Shown here piece after piece: positions 1-10,000 of a stretch of 64,000 nucleotides of DNA. The DNA is from Chimonanthus salicifolius (lineage: Eukaryota > Streptophyta > Magnoliopsida > Laurales > Calycanthaceae), in contig CM023536.1 of NCBI GenBank assembly GCA_013350335.1, positions 41,548,314 through 41,612,313 of the forward strand, written 5' to 3'. Under the pieces are notes generated by a model. The model saw only the letters and a program-made list of their open reading frames with translations, was not told the DNA's origin and did not search any database. The translations under genes were made by a program, and so were the position numbers. Each line of letters begins with the position of its first letter. The stretch's first letter is position 1.

Positions 1-512
1 CTTGTATAATTCTGGAAAAAATTCTGCCAACTGCCTTGGGTGAACAAGCTTCTATGTTTTTTTGAAAGGTGAACAAGCTTCTATGTTACTTCTCAAAAAA
101 TATGAGCTTCTATGTTAAGGGATTGCTTTTGCAAATTCTTTTCATTCAGGCCTTGAACATGTAGGAGCTTGAACAGCAACTTCCTTAATTGTGTTCTCTT
201 TCCAATTGAGAAAAGGAGGTGGATTATGTTGGTTGAGAGAAAGGAGGTGTAAGTCCATTCCCCCTTCTTTCTCTCTCCTCAACATATGGGCTATGAAATT
301 AGGTATTTGGGTCATATGTTAGGTCCATGGGCATCTAATGGGCACAGTTTGAGGCCTAATTAACTCCTTTGGTCGGGTCTTTTGCCTATCAAAGTTGTCT
401 TGAATTTGAGAGCCAATTCAACAACCTCATCCAATTCATCTTCATTTTCTCCTTGTTCTAGGGTGTCCTCATCATTTCTTTTGAATTTATTGGGCCACTG
501 ATGCCCGCATCA
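1..512 (-). repeat. Element-3' LTR, partial
   Basis: This is aligned by eye with 3509-4003. Shared blocks include GGGTGAACAAGCTTCTATG, a stretch encoding a minus-strand acidic peptide (ENEDELD), and the terminus GATGCCCGCATCA. The copy is truncated by the window start. Divergence, including small insertions near 60-110 where the AACAAGCTTCTATG block is repeated, indicates an old element. Confidence 0.65.
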
Positions 513-1099
513 TTTCTCTATGATTGAGAGAAACTCATCTCTGAGAGTTAATATAGTCTTCACGGGCAAGAATGTACCCGAACTTCAGCCTCCGCCGCTT
601 TTTTCGTTTCTTCAGTTGATTGGCGAGTGTAGGAATGAGAATATGATCATCGTCTCGAGATAAGGTGTGAATTCGTTTCCTGTATGGTTGGTGAATTCTG
701 TCATACAAAAAGTTAGTCAAATAATTTGACTATGACATTTTCCTCGAATTCTGTCCAAAAAGGATCCTCATATGGTTCAAACAGCCAGCCAATATTCTCG
801 AGTGTTTGAATTGATGGAATTAGTGTTTCCATCTTCTCTGTTTGTTGTACAACCGCCACTATCTGCATCTGGTAGATCCCCGACTGCAAGTAAGATTTGT
901 TGCTCTTCTTTGACTGTGTCCTCAACTGTAGATGTAGAGGTGACTAGGCAGTTCGCTGCATCACTCATCCCCACTTGAATAAACTCGACCTCGAGTTTGG
1001 ATTCTCTGGATGTCGAATATCTTCCAAGTCATCCTCCTGAGTCAAAGCATGGCCCACTGACTGAATTAAAGAGTTTCTCTATTCATTCTCTAGCAAAGT

Positions 1100-1681
1100 T
1101 TCAGCCATAACAATTGCCTCCTCTTGCACGATCTCCAACTGCCCTACAACTGAATCCAAATTCACCTGTTCAACTAATGAAAATACATCATGTAATCATT
1201 AGTATCTCCATAGTCATCATATTTAGGTGTCTTAAGGTTCCATTGTTCCTCATCTGCTGGAGATGTCAACCGGTCATCAACAAAGAGTGGCTCTTCATCA
1301 AACTTAGGCAAATCCAAACCATTTTTTTTATGACCAGACAAATCCAAACAATGAACAGTATTTACATGCTTTTCAAAGAAACAGAACAAGTAAGATGTCG
1401 AAGTTCCCAAATTGCTGTTTGTTCTGCTTTCTTCCGACGTACTTTCACTTTCTTCCTTTGTCCTTGAAAAATGGGTTCTAGGTTTCTGTTGTGCCCTAGA
1501 ATGTCTTGAAGCCCTCAGTACATTCAGTTCTTTCTGAAGCTCATCTAATTCATCAGCTACTTTGCTGAGCTGTATCTCCTTTCTTTAATTTCTCGATCTT
1601 GTCAGCTCTTTCTACGTCCGTATTCTGTTCTCTCGATTAGCTCCATCTCGATGGTTGTATCTAGCATTTCCTCCCGCCATT
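1100..1681 (-). pseudogene. Degenerate retroelement gag-like reading frame
   Basis: On the minus strand an ATG at about 1681 follows the primer-site-like sequence and opens a peptide starting MAGGNARYNHRDGANREN. Interrupted frames then give a short coiled-coil-like stretch (ADELDELQKELNVLRA) and an acidic segment containing LPKFDEEPLFVDD, of the kind seen in the linker between gag and protease of Ty3/gypsy elements. Several stops break it. Assignment to Ty3/gypsy rests on this acidic motif and the primer site only. Confidence 0.4.
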
Positions 1682-1874
1682 GACGTACGAGGAATACAAC
1701 ACATTGCTCTTCCAAAGGTATATATGCTTGCTATAAAAAAGGGCAAGCACACACTCTTCCAAACAAAATAAACAATGCACTCCGAAAGCAATGGTGTCTG
1801 CCCACAGATTTATGTAGGAAACAAGCTTTGATCACCAACTGATGAAGATGGTAATGCTTTTTGGCTCTATTCTG

Positions 1875-1888
1875 GCTCTGATGACCAA
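1875..1888 (-). other. Primer-binding-site-like sequence
   Basis: The + strand reads GCTCTGATGACCAA. Its reverse complement matches the plant iMet-tRNA primer site TTGGTATCAGAGC with one inserted base. A second, weaker version lies about 50 bp away, in TTGGTGATCAAAGC on the minus strand. Confidence 0.45.
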
Positions 1889-2320
1889 CTGAGGAAGGCT
1901 AAGATTCGGTTTTAAGGCCTACCTAGGTCTTCAACATATAAAACAGAAAACTAGGATCCGGCTCAAGTTACGATGCACTTGGGAGAACCTGAATCGCGTA
2001 TTCCCTGCAAAGTTCTTGAAGTTTCTCAAATCTTCTTCCCTTTCCAATGCCAATTAATATTTCACCCTAATTCTGGGCAAACGGAAACTTAATTGGAAAA
2101 ATAAATCTGATCTTGATTTCTCTCTGAAAAAACAAGAAAAGGCTCAAATCTCATTGGTAAATAGTCACCTAGAGAAATTCACTAATGAAATCAATTTCTG
2201 TGAAAATTAAGTTCGATTTCGGCCGAATTAATTTTGTTCTAGCAAATAGAAATATTGTATTTCAGATCTGAACAATATCAGTTAGTTTCAGCCAACAGTG
2301 AAGAGAAGAAAAACAATTTT

Positions 2321-2492
2321 CTTTGTATTGATTGTATTGATTTAGCGTAAATCCTTTTTGTTTCTCTTTCTTTGTGTTTGTCCTCAATTGCTGGGGGTTA
2401 GTTGGTTCTTTTGTTGTTTCCTCTTTTCTTCTTATATTTGCACCTCTAGAGATCTCTTTTTCATTAATATATTAACCATTAAAAAAAAAAAA
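2321..2492 (+). mobile_element. Short poly(A)-tailed LINE/SINE 3' fragment
   Basis: The segment ends in CATTAATATATTAACCATT followed by a run of A, the same style of tail as other LINE 3' ends in this window. It is flanked by a 14-bp direct repeat AGAAAAACAATTTT (2307-2320 and 2493-2506), which is a target-site duplication. It carries no coding sequence and is a 5'-truncated insertion within the LTR element. Confidence 0.6.
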
Positions 2493-2573
2493 AGAAAAAC
2501 AATTTTTAATTTCTATGCGTTTTGATTGGCTATACTCGAATTGATCTGATCAGATAACTTGAAAAATTAACAT

Positions 2574-2850
2574 TAGGGCTGAAACTCGGGCAGGTCGAAC
2601 CAGGTTTTAATAAACCCAACCCAATCCATATAAAAAATTATTGAACCCGACTCGAATTGCTCAACCCAACCTGATCTGAATTGCTGACCTGACTCAACCC
2701 GAGTGCTATAAAATTATTTAAGTGGGTCAGGTCGGGTCAATTCGGATTTTGTTTCTCTTCAACCCAACCCGACCCTAATTTTAAAAATGTAAAATCCAAT
2801 CCACTTGATTTCTCGGGTTGGGTTAGAGCCCGACCCAAGTTTCACCCCTA
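2574..2850. mobile_element. MITE, TAGGGGTG-type, hAT-like
   Basis: The ends are inverted repeats: left TAGGGCTGAAACTCGGGC, right GCCCGACCCAAGTTTCACCCCTA, whose reverse complement starts TAGGGGTGAAACTTGGG. The interior is built from short palindromic blocks of AACCCGACC and GGGTCGGGT type, so it can fold on itself. No transposase is present. The flanks show no clear 8-bp duplication. A related element lies at 29087-29642. Confidence 0.6.
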
Positions 2851-4003
2851 AATTGAATCAATTAATTTTCTATAACTCAGACCTTCGATCTAAATTTATA
2901 TATACTTCAAATCAGTCTCTGTTATGCCGTAATTCGGCCAAAACAAATCAGTAAGATACTCTCTCTGAAACTTGGATTTGTCAGACTTGAAAAACTGAGA
3001 TCGGGTGATTAAAATTCAACAAAGTAAGCTCTATGTTTGCAGGATTTTAATAACTGATTTCAGTATCAAAAAATACATATCTCAATTGTGATTTAAGCTG
3101 TAAATTTCAATATGTTTGCTGAAACAAAAACTAACTTAATTCAATCTAAAAAACTGAACTAAAATTCACAGAAACCTAGTTGCATAAAGAGACACTTCTC
3201 TTCACTTTGGACTTCAATCCAAACACACAAATTAAATTCACCAAATTTTTACTGCTGTATATGGACGCTGCTGACTATTCTTAAATAGAGTTAGGTGGTG
3301 CTAAAAATAGTAGAAAAAAAATCAATATAGAGGCTGCATGCCCAGACCTTTCTAAACACTAAAGCGGCTTTGTTTTTTCCAACCTATGATGGACTGCCAT
3401 GTGACTTTACGTCAGGAAATTAATCTAAAAAAATAAAAACAAAAATCCTGGAGGTGCTTGGACGTGTGCATAGCTTGAAGATGCTATTTCCATAAAAAAA
3501 TCAGCCTCAAAATTGCTTGTATAAATCGTGGAAGAATTCTTCAAACTGTCTTGGGTGAACAAGCTTCTATGTTGAGAGATTGCTTTTGCAAATTCTTCTC
3601 CTTTAGCCTTGAACGTGTGGGAGCTTGAACTAGAACTTCTTTTATTGTGTTTCATTCTAATTGAGGAATGGAGGTGGAAAGAGTAGGTGGATTTAAGTAT
3701 GTGGAAGACCATTGTCGCATATTTTCTCTCCCCTCAACATATGGGCCATGAAATTTGGTATTTGGGTATGCAAACACCATAGTTGGGTCCTAGGGTCCAT
3801 ATGCTAGATCCATGGGCGGTATCTAACAAGTACAATTGGAGGCCCAGTTGATTCCTTTTGGCCGGCTCTTTCGCCTCTCAAAATTGACATGAAATTGGAG
3901 AGCCAATTCAACCACGTCATCCAATTCATCTTCATTTTCTCCTTCCTCTAGGATGTCCTCATCAATTCCTTTTGAATTTATTGGACCACTGATGCCCGCA
4001 TCA

Positions 4004-5590
4004 CAAATGAGAGAAGTTTTGAAGGTGTGGTGGAGGATAGGTTTGGGCAAAGACAAGCTAGGTGCTCTTTTCAAGGAAAAGTTGAGAATTCTTGTAGGAA
4101 AAGGAGACATGACCTTCTTTTGGAGTGACCTATGGATAGGAAAAGGAGACATGACCTTGTAAGAAAAATTTACTCTAGACTATTTTGGATAGCCAGGAAC
4201 AAGCAAGCTAAGGTAATGGATTGTTATAATATCGATGAGGGCCTCACTAGGTGGGAAATTGACTTTAGAAGAGAACTTAGGGTCTTCGAGCAAGAGAGTT
4301 TATCAATATTGAGGATTTTGCTAGGAGATGTACCCATCTTTTGGAGGATAGAAGATGAACAAATTTAGACAAGTGACTCTTAGGAATTTTATTCAGTAAA
4401 GAGTGGGGTAGATTGGCACAAAAGGAGACTATCAATAGGAGTTGCCCAAGTCTTTCAGCGTGGTTTGTAGTGGCTCCGCCAAGAGTTCAGGCTTTCATTT
4501 GGTCCGCCCTTAAAAGGCACATCTTGTCTAAAGCAAAACCTAATAGGAGAGGATCCAGTGTGTCTAGCAACGACCTTTCCTGCCCTCTTTCCTAAGAGCA
4601 TGAGGAAGATGCAGACCATTTGCTAGGAGGTTGTTTTATAGTGAGAAATCTTTGGAATAAATTTGCTTCCTTGATGGGTAGTGTCATGGGTTCTCCATAG
4701 ATCCTTTACGGCAATTGTGGAAAGTTGGGCCATATCCAAACAGGACCTAAACTTAAGCTGGCATGGAACACCATTCCGTCAGTTATCCTTTGGTCAATTT
4801 GGAAGGAAAAGAACCAGAGAATTTTTGAGAACAAAAGATCAGAGGAAGAGGGCATGTTCCAGACAACGAAATGGAGGTTATGTGCTTGGTTGGTTACAAT
4901 TTAAAGGCCTTAGGTTAACAGATTTCTATACTTCTTGGGAAGGGTGCTTAATGGGAAATAATAGGAAAAAGATTAAGACTGGAAGCTTGGTCTCCCCCTC
5001 ACAATGGAGCGTTTAAGTTTAACGTTGATGGGGCCTCCAGGGGCAAACTAGGGTCCACAGGGTTAGGCGGGGTTCTGAGGGACTCTGATAGATCGTCTTT
5101 GCTAGTTTTTTCCTAGAGCCTATAGGGGTTAGAGACACTTACGAAGTTGAGCTGTTAGCCATTAGGAGAGACCTGACTTTGTGGGTGGACTAGTGGTCAT
5201 ATGGTAAGTTAATAATTGAAGGGGATTCAACGAATGCAATCAAGTGGGCAAGGGGATCGAAATGGTTACTGTGGAAATTGGTAATAATGGCTAGGGAGAT
5301 TAGTATTATGTGTGTTAGGAGAGAGGTCTCCTTCTCACTTGTTAGGAGATTGGCAAACGGTGTCGTTGACTTTCTAGCTAAATGGGGAGTAGACAGAGAT
5401 GATGGCGAGACTTTTTCTTGGGATCTTAGGGATTAAGACATCTACAGGGTTTTCACACTGTATTCATAGAGCAGGGGCTCTAGTTGTATTTTGATTTATC
5501 TTGCTTTCTTCTTGTATTTTGACACTTGTATTTTCTTCTGGGGTTTAAGCCTCTTAGACCCTCTCTTGTACCTCCTCTTTCTTTTAATAT
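4004..5590 (+). mobile_element. L1-type LINE, 3' half, degenerate
   Basis: Broken + strand frames give, in order, a post-RT region (WWRIGLGKDKLGALFKEKL, LRILVGKGDMTFFWSDLW), a zinc-binding RT-associated region (PPRVQAFIWSALKRHILSK, then DADHLLGGCFIVRNLWNKF) and a C-terminal RNase H. The 3' end is T/C-rich with TTTTAATATATTCACTTTTG, as in plant L1-like tails. At 4004 it abuts the TG..CA boundary of the LTR element, so that element probably inserted into this LINE. The 5' part, including most of the RT, is outside the window. Confidence 0.75.
5000..5432 (+). pseudogene. LINE C-terminal RNase H domain, degenerate
   Basis: Translating across stops gives WSPPHNGAFKFNVDGASRGK, then GLGGVLRDS, YEVELLAIRRDLTLW, IEGDSTNAIKWA and LANGVVDFLAKWGVDRDDGE. 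The FNVDGAS, E-xx-A, GDS and ANxxADxLA-like blocks are those of the RNase H fused to plant L1 LINEs. At least three in-frame stops are visible. Confidence 0.75.
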
Positions 5591-6959
5591 ATTCACTTTT
5601 GTTATTGCAAAATTATTTTTATAACAAGCTAAGTTTATATAATTTCGACATACATAGAGGAAGTTATTGCCCATTGTGTAACAAGGTATCCTAGAGTGAT
5701 GAGGAGCATGAGGGTTTATTTTTGTCAATTTTCGTAATTCTTCGACTATAAATAAAGAGGCATGGTTGACCATAGGCTATGCTCTAGTTTGAGTCGCGAG
5801 TTATTTCTCCCATGCACTTGGATCATTAATATTACCATTCAAAAAGAAAAAGATCTTAATATTACCTCCTCAAACAGTTGTGTTTTGTTAGATAAATATT
5901 GGATTCAACTAAACCGTAGTTTATTCACTTGACTCGCTCGTGTCATACTCATCTGATACCTCATCAACAAGTGAGCTCATGTTTGTAGACTTGCTTGTTG
6001 TACTGCCATGGTGCATGTTAAGGCATGCATACACCTGCCAATTTTGCGTTGATCCTTTGGCTTGAATGTCGTGCTGTATTTTGTGTGAGAGTTGTCATTA
6101 CAGCTTGAAGTATTCTTCGTGATTCTGAGATTACTTTTCGATTTTATTTTTAATTTAAAAACACAGAATGATCAAACATCAAGCTGAATTCATGAATCTT
6201 ATATTGGGATTGCCAAAGTTAAACACCTTATATTGGTGCGGCATTCTGATAAGTATGACTGTACTCAAGCAACTTAGATAAATGCGTGCATGTGATTGTG
6301 CGCATGCACAAACATTCACTATGAAGAAAAAATTCAAGTATGTCAACAGAGAGATCTGGTGTTGCAGTAAGAAATATAGAGAAGACTCGTCCACCTTCAA
6401 TATGAGGGATTTACCTCTATTTATAGTACAATGCTCAGAAATGAATGGTATCTGTACCTCCATCGCTAGTTAGTGATCTAGAAGATTTTGGAACTAACTC
6501 TGCTACTGAATACCAAGCCAGATATGAAAGCTAAGAAGAGAGACTAGAAAGATCTAGAGTCTCTTGCATTCTTGTGGTGGCATCTTTCTCCCTTTTTTCT
6601 AGACTATTCTAGCCTAGATCCTATTAGGATTCTTTACAGTGGTATGGTATAGTCTTGCCACTGGGGAGACTTCGCTAAAAGTCTATAGATCTTAGAAACC
6701 TTTACCCTCTAAATGTAGAACTAGGAGAGTACTGCTTTAGATTTCTTTGTGATTGTCATTGCAAATTAGTAAATACCAAATCCTCTTGTTATGTATCTAT
6801 GTTCCTTGTTATGTGCAACCTTTTCTTCTATAGTCTACACTTGATTTCAAAGATGCATTTGATTGATTAGTTTAGTAGGAGAATTGTGAATTCATTTGAA
6901 CTTTTTGGCAGTTTTTGTTGTATCTTTCAAAACTTTATTTCCTTTGTATTTATTTACAG
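5591..6959. other. Unassigned; intron or flank upstream of first GBP exon in window
   Basis: No domain is recognisable on either strand. The 15-bp sequence GATCTTAATATTACC at 5851-5865 nearly repeats 5821-5836 around a short A-rich stretch. I looked for a start exon with a hydrophobic leader ending in phase 2 before a GT donor and found none. The region just before 6960 (T-rich, ending ATTTACAG) is a good splice acceptor, so this DNA is most likely intron. Confidence 0.4.
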
Positions 6960-7062
6960 GTTTCCTATTGTGGAGCCTGATTTGGGCCATACTAAACTTC
7001 GCCTTTCAAGAGAGGGCCTGGACGCAATAGAAAGAATAACAAATCCTATTGCGGCTGTTGCT
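6960..7062 (+). CDS. GBP exon (first in window), N-terminal edge of G domain
   Basis: Encodes FPIVEPDLGHTKLRLSREG..AAVA, the conserved start of plant GBP G domains. The acceptor is ATTTACAG and the donor GCT|GTAAGC. It begins with the third base of a codon (G), so the missing upstream exon must end in phase 2. Confidence 0.9.
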
Positions 7063-10000
7063 GTAAGCTGACATCACTTATTATTACTTCCATGTATCTT
7101 TTTTTTTTTTTTTTTGGGGGGGGGGCACTTCCTTTTTAAGGCAATGTTGTTACTTTACCATTTAAAATACACTTAATACTACTTATGTTCATGGTTTAAA
7201 AACTTGAAGTTGAGTCGGCTGGGTTGGTTGAGTCAACTCAACTAACCAAAAAAATTGAGTAACTTACTGGAAACTTGATTGTATCAAGTTTTTTGTCTGA
7301 TTTGGCCGACTCTTCTGAATCAGACAAGAAATCGGATTAGTCAAAAGTAATCAATTCAAGTGGGTTGAGTAGGAAAGGACATGGATGTCATTCATAATGT
7401 TTTTGAGGGTAGAAAGGAAAACAAAAGCTGAACATAGCCCAGGCATCTTCCATTCCTTTTTTTTGGAAAAATACAATATTTCTCTCTATCTTTTTCCCCA
7501 GTCATCTTCATCTTTATCTCATGGTCATTTTTTTTTTTTTTCTTTCTTTCATTTCTTTTTTCTTCTTCTCCATTTTCTTGGTTTTTTTCTACTCTTTTTT
7601 TTTTTTTCATTTCTTGTCTTGTTTTTCTTCTTATTTTCTCCTCCATTTCTTCAATTTTTTTTGTCAATTTTCGAATTTGTCTTCCATTGTTTTTCTTCCT
7701 TGTTTAAAAATGCTATCCATTTCCTCTTTTTCTACACCCTTTTTCTCATTTTTTATCTTTTATTTATTTATTCTTTTGTGCCTTCTATTTTTTTATCGTT
7801 CAGTTTTTCTTTTTCATCTTTGATTGCATTTTAACATGGCACTTTTCAATTATGGGCTTGATATGACATCACAATAGTTGATTAGACCAGTTTGATAATT
7901 TTTCTAATATGAATAGAATTTTTTTAATAGATTTTTTAAAATTATTTTTGCCACTTCAATAAGGATTTTTGCCACTTCTATATCTATAAAAATAGATTTG
8001 ACCTAGTTTTGTACTTGGCCACAACTCTCCAAAGTCTTTGAGTTGACTTGACTCATTGGAAAGTTGATTTTGGACCTTGTTTCATTTTGTGTAACTAGTG
8101 GCTTTGATCACGATGATGACAGCGACGATAATGATGATGAAACTAGCAAGTAGCAACAACATGGTATGCATGTGGTAGATATTGCCCAAATAAGAAGGAA
8201 AGAGACTAAAAATGGTGTTGAAAGAGAACATGCAAGAAAAAAGAGAAATTCTGAATGAAAGTATTGTAATAAAAATGGTATAGCAGAAGAAAATATATGG
8301 ACAATGATTAAGTGCAAAAAGGGAAAGTCAACTTTACACTTATGTTGATCTGTAGGACATCATAATTTGATACACGCCCTTTACAAATATAAAAAAATGC
8401 ATACTATGACACTCCTCAAGTTAGTGCATAGATGTCTAGTAAGCCTTGCCTTGCTAAGCACACCATCAAGTTTTGACCACGATGACTTATCCTTGGATTT
8501 TTAAAAAGAGAGCGACAATATTGCCAGAAGAAACATGGTGCACAAGAAAATGGAAATAAACTTCAATGTTCTTTATATGCTTATGGAAAATCACGTTAGA
8601 GGCAATATTGATGTCTGTTTGATTATCACAAAATATAATGAGCACTTTTGAAGCGAGAAACATAAATTCACTTAGAAACTGTTTGAACCACAAAAGTTCA
8701 CAAACAATATTCACCAGTGGCCCTATGTTCTGCCTTAGCACTGGAATAAGTAAATGACATTTCGTTTCTTACTCTGCCAAGAGACCAAATGAGGCCCCAA
8801 AAAGATACAATAGCTAGTAGTTCTCGAATCATGAAATCAAATTGAGCCTATAGAGAAGTCCACAGCCAAGATGAGCCTTAAGTAAGTGAAGGATATGAAA
8901 TATTGTTTATAGAATGCATATCTCGAGGTGCATGCATAAATTAACTTATGACACCAACAACATAGGATCAATCAGGTCGGGTGATCCTTAGATAAGGTTG
9001 CTGACCAACTGTCACAGCCCAACAAAAAAGGACATGTGAGAAACAATAATATTTTTTTTTTCAACTCTGAAGCATGCACAACTCATAGTCCAAACACGTG
9101 ACACCTACACGTGTTGCGAGAGCCCACAGATCCAAGGACTTATTGGACCCTTGATTTGATCGAACTGAATTATCAGCTGCCTATGTACTCCAATGGAGAT
9201 CAGATCCTGCGTAGTTCTCAATTCAAATATTTCATGGTACTGACCCCATGCTATTCATGAATTCACATCAAGACATTCTAATTACCCTATCGTGGGTCTC
9301 ATCAATAGAATAGATCTCATCTATCACGGGTCTAGCCAATCATGGGTCCATACCAACCATAGGAACACCGTCAACCATGGGGTCAAGGTCACACATGGGA
9401 TAAACCTCAACTATGGGACCTATACCTGAACATAAATACATCCCTCATTGGGGACAATACTCTAAATATGGGTCCAATTCTCTATGGAATTAATGCCCTC
9501 CGTGAGAATATCTATCCACGGTAGTACAATACTTATCCATGGTCACAAAGCCCTCCATGCGAATAACCATCCATAGGAAAATAATATCTATCCATAGAAC
9601 TGTTACTGTCCACCATGAGACCAATACATCTACCATGGGACCACTATATCTATCATGGGGTCAATATGCCCACCATATAATCAATATCTAGGCATAATTC
9701 CAATATGTCTACCATGGGAACAACATCCATGGGGTTCATCATCCATCCCTGGTAACTCTTCAGCAGTGAGTATCATCTATCCATGGGTAATAACCATTTA
9801 TGAATATAATCACTCAATGGGTATAATCCATCCATGGGCATAACTCATACATTCATAGAACCAATATGTCTATCATAGGACCAACATGTCTAACATAAGA
9901 CCAATACGTCTACTATGGGATCAACATGTCTAACATAAGACCAATACGTCTACTATGGGATCAACATGTCTAACATAAGACCAATACGTCTACTATGAGA

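Larger units (their letters stand above)
1..4003 (-). mobile_element. LTR retrotransposon, minus-oriented, left part cut by window edge
   Basis: Bases 1-512 and about 3509-4003 are two diverged direct copies of one sequence, both ending on the + strand in a block finishing GATGCCCGCATCA. Read on the minus strand each copy starts TGATGCGGGC, as an LTR should. Between them, at 1875-1888, the minus strand reads like TTGGTATCAGAGC with one extra base, the plant initiator-Met tRNA primer site. If that is the true primer site, the element-5' LTR runs from 4003 down to about 1890 (about 2.1 kb, including two younger insertions) and the internal region is only about 1.4 kb (513-1874). The other LTR runs off the left edge, so LTR length is inferred, not measured. 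No RT, RNase H or integrase is visible, so the element looks non-autonomous or internally deleted. Confidence 0.6.

Noticed and set aside
7385..7834. 149-codon + strand frame rich in Phe, Leu and Ser
   Set aside because: It is a product of the pyrimidine-rich tract; similar frames open in other phases and on the other strand, and it lies inside a GBP intron.
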